Below, piece after piece: positions 47,758 through 58,530 of a stretch of DNA of 64,000 nucleotides. Both the position numbers and the translations under genes were made by a program. The notes below the pieces were generated by a model. The model was not told where the DNA came from. It did no database searches and saw nothing but the letters and a program-made list of their open reading frames with translations. The number at the start of each line of letters is the position of its first letter. The first letter of the stretch is position 1. This DNA is from Bactrocera neohumeralis (lineage: Eukaryota; Arthropoda; Insecta; Diptera; Tephritidae), in assembly GCF_024586455.1 (NCBI RefSeq), contig NC_065920.1, forward strand, positions 17,384,144 through 17,448,143, in the 5' to 3' direction.

Positions 47758-48124
47758 TACTAAAACAAATTTCCCTGTCCAACCCGCTGTAGTAACGAAG
47801 AGGCTAAAGATTCCAAAGATCGGCCCAGTATCAGTTATTTTATATCAAAATGTCAATACAACAAAAAAAAAATTCCCCACGGTTTGAGGTGGCTGGGATT
47901 TGATCCCAGATTTCGAATAACCCCATAAAAATTGTTAAGTAAACAGTAAAGTTCTAGGTCCTGTACTGTTATGAAAAATATTTAAATAACAATGAATAAG
48001 TCTCTCGTCAAAGACGATATTTTTTTATTCCGATAAGCAAAATATAGAAATTCATAATTTTGAAATGAAATTAATTTTTTTTATAATTTTTTTTTTTTAA
48101 TTTTTCTAATATTTTATCACTCAC
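47758..48124. other. Gene-free tract
   Basis: A short hairpin TCTGGGATCAAATCCCAGC (minus strand, about 47894-47912) resembles a tRNA T-arm by shape but not by loop sequence. The rest is AT-rich. If the splice donor at 48123-48124 is real, this lies in the intron just downstream of it on the minus strand. Confidence 0.35.
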
Positions 48125-49690
48125 CTTTTTTATTCAATTGCAATCGCCGTGAAGTAAAATCCTTATCGCCTTGTCAAATACACTGACGTCTGTTTCAAAA
48201 TCCGTTAATTTTTCAAATGTGTAAAGTCAAAAGTTGTTTGTTTTTTATTTTTATTTATTTAAATATTTTTAAGTTTTTTTAAACTGGTTGCAGCCACTAC
48301 CTGGCACTTTCAATTTATATATCTCACTCTCTTTTTTTTCTTTAATGCTTCGAAATTTGTATTTTTTATGTTTTGTCTTTATGTTGCGCTTTTTGTTTTA
48401 TCAAAAAACCGAAACGAAATTTTTATGCAAACTGACACACACAAACACACACAAATTACACACAGTGTTCGCGGAAAAGAAGCTGTTGCTGCTGCTGCTG
48501 CTTGAATTATAATTGTTGTTGTTGTACAATTTCGCAACTTAGCATTACTATTGCATTTGTTGTTGTTGTTGTTACTTATTGCATTGCTGCGTTCGCTGTG
48601 GTTGTTGTTAACGGTATTGTGATAGTTGTTGTTGTTGTGTATTAGTATTGCTGCTAGTCCAAACCAATAATTTTGAATATGTTTCCAATTTGTTTACGTT
48701 TTTCTCTTAAATTTGATTTTGCGTTTGTTGTTGCTGGTTTCCCCTTAAGCTACTTCTCTCCGCGCGTTGGCTGCTTACTATGTGCCTCTACGTTATGCTG
48801 GCTCTGTTTTAGAGGGGGTACTTGATTTTTGTATTTACTTTTTTGTTGTCACTACAGTGTGTGTATTAAATTTGTATACTCTTTTACTACAGCGTCTACA
48901 ATTTACATTTTATCTACACTGTAAAAAATTCACAACGTTTTACACGGACGTTTAATTTTTAGTTTAATCTGAATTTTATTTTTAATTCAATGAAATATTA
49001 AGTTTTTTGTTTAATTATGAAATTTTCATTATACAGTATACTTTTAGCTCAATTGCGCAATTTACATACATACATTAATTGTAATAAGCCGAACTACATA
49101 TTTCATTTTTTAGTTTAATTTTTTTTTCTCAACTAAATGCCTTTTCCAAGTTATATATTGTATTTACGCTTTAATAGTTAATAAGTAATAGCAATATATT
49201 TTTTGATATTTATTTTCTTATTATATGTATGTTGTATATGCATAAAATTATTATTTTGCTTTTTAAGTATATTTTATCCATACGAAATATGTATTTTTGC
49301 TTACGTCATTATAAAATTTTGTGTGTAATTTACCAAAATAGTTTTTTTTGTTTTGTATTTAGTTTTTATAATTTCATTAAATTGTATGTTTTTGTTTTTA
49401 TTTTTATTTTCGTTTAATATCATACACTATATATACTTTAGCTGGATTTATTTTTTGTTGTGTGCCAAACACAGTTTTGCCAATTTTGAAAAACGTTTTT
49501 TATGAAATTTCCTTTAATTTTTTTTTTGCAAATTTATCGACTGAAAGACTTTATATTGCCATTATTCAATTGTTATTGTTTTGCATAGATTTTCATAAAA
49601 GATTTTCAAGTGCGCTCGTATTATCGACATTTTGCTGCACTTCCATTTTTTCGATTTGCCGCCAAAAAAATTCTTTTCAGTTATAAATAT
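48125..49690 (-). other. Possible untranslated exon (minus strand) with splice donor
   Basis: The minus strand reads as a fly 5' untranslated leader: A-rich, with CAGCAGCAGCAGCAAC (complement of 48483-48502) and several CAACAACAACAAC runs (48512-48640). At its end it has AAAAAAG|GTGAGTGA, a strong donor with last exon base 48125. A TATATAAATATTTATA stretch at about 49685-49701 could serve as a TATA element about 30 bp above a start near 49670. No protein frame of interest is open on the minus strand. Start, extent and even transcription are unproven. Confidence 0.25.
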
Positions 49691-50334
49691 TTATATATTT
49701 TTTTTATTTGTGCCAATGTTCACTCAAATACGTATGCGCAAGCACTATTCAGACGAAAATCTGTAATGGAAAGAAAAATATGAGAGGTTAGTAAATATGT
49801 ATGTTTTTTAAGCGAAAAAATGTTCAAATAAAAAATATTAGTTTTTTAAATTTTATATAAAATATATAAGATTATAAAATATGTCTTATATGTTAAAAAT
49901 GTGATTTAAAATAATTATAGTATATTTTTTTAGTTTTTTATAAATTTTTTTACTTTAAGCTTACATATTTCATTTTTTAAATGAATATTTCTTCACACAA
50001 AACACAAAACAACGTATCATAGAAAAAAAATCGAAATTGAGTTTTTCATTGCTTAGGATTCACTACATCATATTACATACATATGTATGTACATATATGG
50101 TTATGTAGCATAAAATTTTCAGCTTCCGCTGTGAGGTATAACCAATATATAGCCCATACATAACCATTTTATAACCGAAACTCACATTTTTTTCAATGAG
50201 TGGTTTCTAGTATAACATCGTTTTTCTTTCGCCTGTAATACATATTATGAAAAGTGACGTTACGTTATTCGCCTTAAACGTGACGATTTGTACTTATGTA
50301 TATGTTATTCTTATAGCAGATCGCATAGATCTAA
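49691..50334. other. AT-rich gene-free tract
   Basis: T-rich runs and a CATACATATGTATGTACATATATGG microsatellite at about 50073-50100. Nothing else. Confidence 0.4.
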
Positions 50335-51030
50335 TTAAGAGGTTACATGGGTTTCCTCGAGTAAAAGACAGCCTTTTTCAACAATTTTTTTTTTCATATA
50401 AGAAAATTAAATATTTTATTAGAAACTTTTGTTAGAAATTTATTAACAAAGAAATTTTTGAAAAAAAAATGTTTTAAACTCGCCGATTGCGACGCCATTT
50501 ACGATGACCCCTGGGGAAAAAGGATGCGTTGGGTTGGCAGGATAACTGCTTACAGGATATTTGAAAGTGAAAAAATACTTGTTTTAGTTAAAACCTTAAC
50601 TTAGAACTTGGACGAAAGAAAAACAACTGAAAATTGGGTTTTGTCAAACGTTTTTACAAAAAAAAATTAAAGCTTCAGTGAAAATTTCGTGACAAACTTT
50701 TTCAAATAGTTGTAATCGAAAAAAATCTGCGTCCAAGTTTTTAAGAATGGTATCTCAAAGACCTGTATAAAATTTCATGAAGATCGATTGAGTAGTTCTC
50801 GAGAAATCTTGCCAACCGACTTCAAAAACACAGTTTCGAGAAAAACGCTTTTAAAGACGGCGCACTTAGCCTATCTAGCCTACAGCGCACAACTTTTCAA
50901 GGCTGTATCTCCGAAACTTTTCCTTAGATCAACTTGCAGATTCAGGAAAATATACTAGAGGTCTTGTAAAATTTAATAAGACAATAAAAAATTTGATTTT
51001 TTCAACCCGTAAACCCATGTAACCCCTAAA
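50335..51030. mobile_element. Family B non-autonomous element, best copy (696 bp)
   Basis: Terminal inverted repeats are clear. The left end is TTAAGAGGTTACATGGGTTT (50335-50354). The right end AAACCCATGTAACCCCTAAA (51011-51030) pairs with it at 18 of 20 positions. The interior shares extended text with the copy at 44278 (CTCAAAGACCTGTATAAAAT, TTTCATGAAGATCGATTGAG, GTAGTTCTCGAGAAATCTTG, CAAGGCTGTATCTCCGAAAC). No open frame of note, so it depends on an unknown transposase. The right end lies 12 bp from a family A copy. Confidence 0.85.
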
Positions 51031-51040
51031 GACGCCTTAA

Positions 51041-51536
51041 GGTCATAAAATGGTTCTTGTATGGGAAACTTTTTTATTTCAGAAATTAACTTTGTGAAAT
51101 TTCGCATGGATTATTATCCAAGATAAGACTACAATCTCTGAAAATATTGTTCAGATCGAAAAACTATACACAAAGCTACCATAGAAAATTACAGATCAAA
51201 ATCTAGTTCTTATATGGAACCTTTTTTATTTGATAAGGTATCTTCTTGAAAAGTGTAACAAATTATTGCCAAAGGCAAGACTACAATCTCTGGAAACATT
51301 GTTCAGATCAGATCACAATAACATATAGCTGCCGTACAAACTAACCAAACAGAATCAAGTGCTTGTATGGAAAGCTTTTTCATTTGACGAGATATCTTAA
51401 CAAAATTTGGCATTGATTATTGTCCAAGGCAAAGCTATAATCTCAGAATTATTCCGTTTAAACCACTATAACATATACATAGCTGCCATACAAACTGACC
51501 TTTTAAAACCAATATAAATATATTTTTATACTCTTT
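51041..51536 (-). repeat. Family A repeat, minus orientation, tail missing
   Basis: Three units are readable from the complement phrases TACAAACTAACC (51335), TACAAACTGACC (51489) and a diverged one near 51181, giving periods of about 154 bp. Each has ATCTC, TTTTTTATTTGA and AGATATCTT words. The AGGGTATA tail is absent; the copy begins inside a unit at 51041. The leader end near 51536 is decayed. The last site has ACATATACATAGCTGCC in place of CATATAGCTGCC, a one-unit CATA insertion. Confidence 0.7.
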
Positions 51537-52000
51537 TCTAATGCACTTGTAAAAACTTATAGCCGCAGTTAGCATTTTTGCTTATTTTCGGCTTGTAATT
51601 TCCAAAAATGTTGCATTTTCTCCTAAATTTTTTTTCTTGAAGAATTTCTCCATATAGTATACTTCATAGAAACCATTTATTCATTAAAAATTATTCGTAT
51701 TTTGTTTTCCTTGTATTTTGTTTCCTTTTGCAGTTTATTCTATTTTTTATTTTATATCAGTGGCCACAATTTATTAATTTTTCACCAGAAGCCTTTCATC
51801 ACCACTACACACACATGCGCACCAACATTGGGAACACTATCGAGTTTTTAATTATGCAAAACTGCATCCAAACCAACTACAAAAGCAAGATTAGAATGGA
51901 AGAATACACAAAACGCCCTGACTTGCATGGCAGTATGCTTTCAAATGCATATACATATACATATATACAAATACATACATATGTATATGCGAGTATTTTG
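51537..52000. other. Gene-free tract
   Basis: CTTTTGCAG|TTTATTC at 51728 looks like a splice acceptor, and the following 116-codon frame is open to 52078. However, its text runs into a CATATACATATATACA microsatellite and shows no domain, so no exon is called. Confidence 0.35.
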
Positions 52001-53400
52001 AATACTATAAACACGCGCGCAACCCTTCAGAGCAAACACTTGGCAAGGAGTCGCAGTCAGCGGCAACGAAAGGGTTAGTTTTTCCCATTGGACTCATTGA
52101 GCTGCCGACACTCATTCGATAGCTGCGCTCGTGCATAATGAATGTCCTTTTATGAATACTACGCTGCTTAAATGCATGTGTGCGCGGTAAATAATTGTCT
52201 ATATATGCATATGTGTGAGTGTGCGCGATCGTTCATTGACTGCAACATAGCACAGTTGCAACTTATTGCAGGCGCGCATTCGATGCGCTTCCGAGTAGAC
52301 GTCTGCATAGTGCAGGGTGGCGCCTCAACCAAGCCGCGGGCAAACGGGCGCTCTACATACATAAACACATACATCTCCATATACTGCATATATGTGTGTG
52401 TGCCTAAAACTTGTTCGAAAGGCACTTTTGCACGAGCACGTTTCGCTCACACTGTGTTGCACCGCTGTGTGCTGAGCGCAAACAAACACACACACAGACA
52501 CATATTCTTGCGACGTATTGTGCAAATGTCCTTTCATGTTTCCTGCGCGTGTTGCGCCGCTTGGCAAGTAGACCATTTATTTGTTATTCAATGCTGTTGT
52601 TGTTGTTGTTGCTGGCGCTTGAATAATGCAGATGCGCGCATTAATTTACATGAAAATTGTTTTTATTCTTTTTTGTGTGTGTTTCGCTTGCCTTTCATAT
52701 TCCATTATTTTATGCTTTTGCATTGCCTCCCGTAGTTGTAGTTGTATTTGCTTTGCCGTAGGGCAAAATCTGTGCAGTTGCAACACGAGTTGTTGTTGGC
52801 AGCTTAATTTGCTGCAAATGCTTGCCGCTGTGCTGTTGCGGCTATTGCTGCTGCACGACGTTGAAAGGGGTTCACCCCTTCGCGGACCGAGTGCATGTCC
52901 GCAGCGTTTATGCACAAGCAACCCCCTTTTTTCTTCCGGTTCCTTCCTATTTTGTATGTATGTATGTATATATTTGGCTTTGCGCCAAAGGCGTGCTTCT
53001 TCTTCCAGCCGTGCTTCGCTTTTCCTCTCATGCATTTGCACACACACACTCAACAACACTTGGTGGCAACAACAGTTACTGCATACACACTTTGCTTTGC
53101 CAGCACAGGCGAATTTCATTTCATTTTCGTTTGTACACAACTTTGCTTTTTCTCGTTCTCGTTTTTCGTGCTCTTTTTTGCACTGCTATGCGTAGTATTT
53201 CGTTTGCTGTTGCTGCATTTCTTCCCAAGAGCTTCTGAGTTTTGCTTTCACGGCACTTTTTGCGGAATTTTCACTCAATACCAAATTTTCCAATTGCATA
53301 CTTTTGGGGTTGTGGGCGGAGTTGGGGTGGAAAATGTTGAAATGGTTGGGCGTTTATTATGCTGATTTGGAATTTGGTGCACAAATGCTTATTGATTTTT
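52001..53400. promoter_or_regulatory. Large GC/CpG-richer block, candidate regulatory or untranslated-exon region
   Basis: This is the longest stretch of balanced composition in the window. Frames of 110-190 codons are open on both strands at once, which is what a stop-poor GC-rich composition produces. Their products are Cys/Phe/Leu-rich without a domain. Poly-CAA/TTG (52592-52612), TTGTTGTTGG and GCGC-containing words are common. In flies such blocks often hold enhancers, promoters or untranslated exons. No specific element can be named. Confidence 0.35.
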
Positions 53401-53862
53401 ATATTGTGAGTTGGAAATAATTTTTGTGATGAACTATTTCGGCGATTTCTTTGTAGGCAAGGGGTAGTTTAGTGACTAAGCAGTATTAGCGCAAGCATTC
53501 ATTGTTTAAGATTAAGCTGTAAATAACTAAATTTAATCCCTCACTATATACATATGTATGTATGTACATAGGTTTATAAATATGCTTCTCAATTGGCGCC
53601 ATATTTACTTAAGCCCTACGGATTAATCTCTGTACTGATTATGGCTTGTAAACATAAGTTTCGTTTGTTAAGCTTATGATTTTTAATGCTTACGAATACA
53701 TGGCGTAAGACTTTTCATGTAATATGACTGATTTGTTATTCTTAATTGACTTATGTAACAATGTTTTGATTTCCGAGCGGTTTAAGTTATATTTAATTCT
53801 TTTTAAAATTATGCGAACAAATTAAGCTTAAAAGCAATGCAATATTTATTTACAAAAAAAAA
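53401..53862. other. Gene-free tract
   Basis: TATGTATGTATGTACATAGG microsatellite at about 53554. Otherwise plain AT-rich sequence. Confidence 0.4.
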
Positions 53863-54060
53863 ATTTCTTTTAATTTTAAACGAAAAAAAAAGTATTTTTT
53901 TGTTTTTAAACGAAGAAGTGAAGATTTTTTTAAACGAATATTTTTTTTTGATTTTCAAAGGAAAAAAAATATTTTTTTGTTTTTAAACGATTTTTTTTCG
54001 TTTTTAAGCCAGACAAAAATTTTTTTAGACGAATATTTTTTTGTTTTTAAACGAAATTTT
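53863..54060. repeat. Low-complexity minisatellite of TTTTTTGTTTTTAAACGAA words
   Basis: The word TTTTTAAACGA recurs at least six times (near 53876, 53905, 53928, 53980, 54022 in variant form, and 54045) with irregular spacing of 20-50 bp and T-runs between. It is an eroded tandem repeat. Confidence 0.55.
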
Positions 54061-55289
54061 TATGAATTGTCATACAAATCAATTTTCCACCTACATACAT
54101 ACATATGCATATGTACATAGTATGTAAGCACATTTCAATGTATTTTTTTAAACTGTATTTAATTTTTTGGATTTGAATTTTAATTAAAAAAAGAACACAA
54201 AATTTTTATTTTTTTTCTAAATACAAAAACTATATTACTTTTTTAAATTTGTTTTCAAAGGAAAACCATATTGATTTATTATTTTTTTTAAAGGGAAAAG
54301 AGTTTTAAAATGTTTTGAAATAAAAAAATGCGGCATTATTTTTCTTATATCCTTTATTTATTTTGTTTTTATTTTTAGTCACTTGTAGTGTTTTTTTCTA
54401 TATATATGTCTCTTCTTTGTTTTAATTTTATGCACTATCATATTAGTATAAGCTTAAATATTCCTAAAACATATATTTATATTTTTTGTTTATTTAGTAT
54501 ACTTTTTTAAGCATACGATTACAGTTTTTGGTTTATCAATTGTTCACTATACCGTTTTAAGCACTAAAACTCAAAAAATTAAAAATATATTGTTTATAAC
54601 TTTTTTTTTTTTAATTTTTACAATTTTTGTATTATTAATATTAACATTTTTTTTTCTTAAATTTGTTTATTAAAAATTAAATTATTTTTATTAGAAAAGT
54701 AAATTAATTTTTTTATAAATTTTTTTTGATCAAAAACTTAATTTTTTATTTTTATTTTTATTGTATATATGTATATGTACATACATATCTTTTTAATATT
54801 TTTTTTTTTTATTTGCAAACAGTTCACAAAGTGTTACACTTTGTAGTATTTAAATAGAAAAATCACGTCTTTTTTAATTATGTAGTTAAAATTGCTTTTC
54901 AAGTTTTTTTTCAAGCACTTAGAAAATAATAAGTTGAATTGCATATAGCTTTTTTAAAACTAAAAACAGCTATTTTAATAAAACTATTTATGCTTTGCGC
55001 CTTTATTAAAGCGCAAAATTTTTACTCAGCAGTCTTTGCTGCGCGCTTTGCAAAGTTTCTTTGCTCAGTAGTGCAAATGTTTTATTTAGTTGAATGCGAA
55101 ATTAGAAACGTTGCATTACTTTTACTTTTAGAACTTTTCAATAGATATATTCACATATTTTTTTTTAATATTGGGAACTCACTTCATTCAGACATTTGTT
55201 CAAAAGTCACTAAAAAATCAATCAGTCTTTATGAGTTTGCATTTGCTGCAATCTCTTTTTTTACAAAAATATTAAAAAAAAAATTAAAT
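54061..55289. other. AT-rich gene-free tract
   Basis: Mostly T/A runs up to 54920. The 158-codon plus frame at 54939-55415 is Phe/Lys/Leu-rich, contains the minisatellite described next, and matches no family, so it is not called. Confidence 0.4.
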
Positions 55290-55475
55290 ATTTATCCACT
55301 TAAGTGTAATTTTCCCACGAAAAAAAAAATATTAAAAAAAAGTTGTTTTATCCACAAAAAGTTAAAAATAAACATTTATTTTTTTCCACTTAAATTTAAT
55401 TTTTCCACGAAATAAAAATTTAAAAAAAAATTGTTTTACCCACTTAAATTTAATTTTTCCACAAAAAAAAATTTG
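55290..55475. repeat. Minisatellite of CCACTTAAATTTAATTTTTCCACGAA words
   Basis: The word starts near 55296 (variant CCACTTAAGTGTAATTTTCC), 55387 and 55440, with spacings of about 92 and 52 bp. Each copy is followed by an A-run and a TTGTTTTA word. Three diverged units. Confidence 0.6.
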
Positions 55476-55499
55476 CACGTTTGGTCCACTTGAATTATT

Positions 55500-56230
55500 C
55501 ACGAACTAAAAATATATAAGACATTTTACCTAATGTCAATTATTAAATATGCTTCTAAGAACAGAATTCTTCGTAAAACCACATTTTGGCGTGCATTTGC
55601 AACTAACGCTTGAAAAAACTTTTCCTTAAATAATTAATAATAGTATGTAAATACGTATTATTTTCAATAAAATTCACTTCCGTACTTTGCATATAATTCT
55701 TGTTGGCTCCTCACTGCTGTTTATGTTTGACGCCTTCGTCTGCTTGCTGCTGCTGCCGATTTAAATTTTCCTTTTCAGCATAAAAACTTGAACTTTGCTG
55801 GCATTGCACTGCATGCATTTTACATACATTTCTCTGATTTCAATTTAATTCAATTTATTTACTTTTTTCTTCAAATCATACACATAACATTCAAACTCGA
55901 ATTCGTTAATTCGATTCGCTTTGACTTTTACCGCGAATTGTCGTTTCCGCTACTATTGCATTTTGTTATATTTTTTTCTATTAAAGAACAAAAAAGTTGT
56001 GTGCCGTTTTCTTTTCTATTATTTTTGTTTGGGTTGTTTTAAGAATATTGTTTTTATTGTAAACGCGTTTTTATCGGTTTGTTGTAAAATGAAAAAATTC
56101 TATTTAATAAATGTTTTTTGTTTGTTTATAAATTTTTGTTGTTGTTGTTATTGTGTATTTAATAAACTTTTTTGTTTTTAATTTTTGTTGTGTAAAAATT
56201 TGTTAGAAGAAAAACGTTACGAGACGAGTG
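55500..56230 (-). other. Possible untranslated first exon (minus strand)
   Basis: The minus strand below a CpG-rich block (56230-56400) looks like a fly 5' leader: ACAACAAAAATTAAAAAC, CAATAACAACAACAACAAAA (about 56135-56153), and GGCAGCAGCAGCAAGCAG (about 55743-55760), with no long open frame. CTCGTCTCGTAACG near 56220 could be an initiator. No TATA or clear splice donor is seen near 55500, so the extent is a guess. Confidence 0.2.
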
Positions 56231-57000
56231 CGCACACACTAGATGCGAGCGAGCACCTCCGAAACCTGGGGCCGAATTAGACGAACAGAATTTCATAAAT
56301 TGCGTTTTTGGCCCACCAACCAACCGAGCGACGACGAGCAGCAGTAACCAAACATCCACCGTCGCTTTCAAAGTCAACCACATACAATGGCAACGCAACG
56401 CAGCAACGGCAGCAACAGCAACAGCGCTAGCGCTGCCAAATCAACCACCATGCCAAAGCACAACGAAGAGAGAACGTAGTCAGGCAAAATGCAGAGGAAA
56501 AAGCATTAGCAAAAGCACTGCGCTCTGCATGCTCGACTACACGTTCACGAACGCAATCAGCATTTGCTGCAAAGCGCACTCTACTCGCATACTCGCCTAT
56601 ACATATGTATAGATGCATGTATGTATATACTCACACTGCGTTACGGCAGCTAAAATAGCTATTTACGAGCAGTCGCTGAGCAAGAATACTAGGAAGCACA
56701 AATGCGAACCGCACTCACAGAGCAACATTCGTGTGTGCTTTTCGTTACGCACACTGGCGCACGTTGCTAAAAATACTCAGCAACACAATTGCACAATCTC
56801 ATCGAGCACACACACACCATGATGCAAATGCGCTACTGCACGGCGCTGCGATTTCCTAGCTGCTTTTGCTTTATGCAAAAAATAGCAAGTGGCCGCAAGA
56901 TGAAAAAACAGAAAATGACATTTGTGGAGAATTGTGCGCTTTGCTAGTTAAGGCAGAGAGAGCACACAGTGTAGCAGTATTTGCAGTTAGCAAGAGTGTG
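56231..57000. promoter_or_regulatory. CpG-rich block, candidate promoter/enhancer
   Basis: Balanced composition with CGAGCGACGACGAGCAGCAG (56325), CAGCAACGGCAGCAACAGC (56401) and GCGCTAGCGCTG (56424). It lies between two untranslated-exon-like tracts that point away from each other. Frames are short. Confidence 0.3.
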
Positions 57001-58135
57001 TTATGAGACCTAATGCAAAGTAATTGAATTTTGCTAGTGGAATGAAACAGTGGATCAAAAATATAAAATAATGAAGCCCCCATATTAAAATTAATATGAT
57101 TTTTTTAGACAGATTTCTTTCAACAAAATTTTCAGCAATCAGAAAACTTCTATTTCAAGACGTTTTATCATTCCAATAAAATAATTCATTATTTTATTCT
57201 CATTTAAAAATATTCAGAGTTTATAGCAGAAAAATATTAGTATTATAATTCTTTCTATGGCAGCTATTATTCGAACATAATTCTGAAAAAAGTATAAGAT
57301 TGCGATGCCTCTCATAACTTAATGCGAAATGAACAAAGTTAAAGCTCATTCGATTCCAAGGTAAAGCCGTTATTCAACATTTATTTTTTTTTAACAATTT
57401 AAAGAGAAAAACGCATTTCCAAAAACATCGACTAATTTTTTATTGAAAAATAGAAAAAATTGACCTCTTCGGCGTTCCTTTGTAAATTACGTACGGAAAT
57501 GATGTTCAAAATTTCAAATAAGCTAGGTAGTTTCGCAGTTAAGAAGAGCACTGACTTTGAAAACGTACGTAGTGGGGAAAACGCTTTTAAGTTTTGAACA
57601 CTACAAAATCTGATATGAACCGATAGTAATATGTAATAAAGCAGGTAAAAGAAATATTCATAATTATGCCAGTTTTGTTCCTATCGACACTAAATTTTTA
57701 CAAAATATTCTTGAGATATTATGCATTCAAATAGAAAAATAATAATAATTTTAAAACCCTGATCTTTCCTTAAAACAAATTTAAAGTGTAAAATTTTGTA
57801 TGAAAGATCTCAAACAACTTTTCATTTTGTTGATCCCTAAAAGTTTTTACGACTGTCGCGCTGTGGTGAACTTGGCTATGACCGCATTAACGGAATGAAG
57901 ATTGCATTCAACAACATTTATATAAAACGTCGTTGTAGACATAAAAATAGATTTAGAAATAGTAAATATTGAAATATATTATGAAACCTGTATATAAAGT
58001 ATAGTATATCAAAGTATATTTTATTTGCAGATATTGCCGTAAGGCGACAAGTCAAGTGGAACGTAATCGATTTGAGATGCAATTCAAAATTCAAATAACA
58101 TAAAATATTAGTAATTAATCCGTGCAATCGGGTAG
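57001..58135. other. Gene-free tract with decayed repeat phrases
   Basis: 57340-57600 uses phrases (ATTCGATTCCAAGGTAAAGCC, CAAAATTTCAAATAAGC, GAAAACGCTTTTAAGTTTTG) of the same kind as the decayed repeats at 33.5 and 47.1 kb. No ends are defined. Confidence 0.3.
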
Positions 58136-58530
58136 TTTGTGCAATCTGTTATAGTGAGAGGTGAATATCCCTAAGGAAATTAAAAATATATATACATATG
58201 TATGTGTATATACATAAATATCTGAAAGTGAAAAAGTGGTATGTTTTTATATAATTAAGCTATAAAAAGTGAAAAGTGTGTCAAGGCCTAAAATTAAAAT
58301 CTGGAAATCCGAATCTCTTCTGCAATCAGTGATAGTGTCTGTGAAAATCCAGTAGTCAGTCAATAAAATTTTAAAATATGTTTTGTGAAAATTTGTGATA
58401 AATTAAAAATCAGTGTTAAGGTGAAATGGTTATTTTTTAATATTGCAGCATAAGTTAAATTTTTGTCATACAAGCAACCTCACCAAATCATCACGCAGCG
58501 ACATGGCATCATAATCTTAATTTATTGATG
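58136..58530 (+). other. Possible untranslated exon (plus strand) ending in a GTAAGT donor
   Basis: GAAAGTGAAAAAGTGG, AAAAAGTGAAAAGTGTG and CAGTGATAGTGTCTGTG give the repetitive GTGAAA/CAGTG wording common in fly leaders. The tract ends ATTGATG|GTAAGTGC, a strong donor with GT at 58531-58532. A good acceptor (TTTTTTAATATTGCAG, AG at 58447-58448) would make a shorter alternative exon, 58449-58530. An ATG stands immediately before the donor, and a three-codon upstream frame (ATGGCATCATAA) lies at 58503. No protein can be predicted. Confidence 0.3.

Noticed and set aside
47894..47912. tRNA-like arm TCTGGGATCAAATCCCAGC
   Set aside because: The stem is plausible, but the loop lacks the TTC start of a T-loop, and no acceptor, D or anticodon arm can be built around it.
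51728..52078. 116-codon frame following TTTTGCAG acceptor
   Set aside because: The second half is microsatellite, there is no domain, and no matching donor in frame.
52626..53365. Overlapping open frames of 138-189 codons on the plus strand and 164 on the minus strand
   Set aside because: Open in several frames and both strands at once. The products are Cys/Phe/Leu-rich without any domain. GC-richer composition explains the lack of stops.
54939..55415. 158-codon plus-strand open frame
   Set aside because: Phe/Lys-rich product of AT-rich DNA whose last third is a minisatellite.
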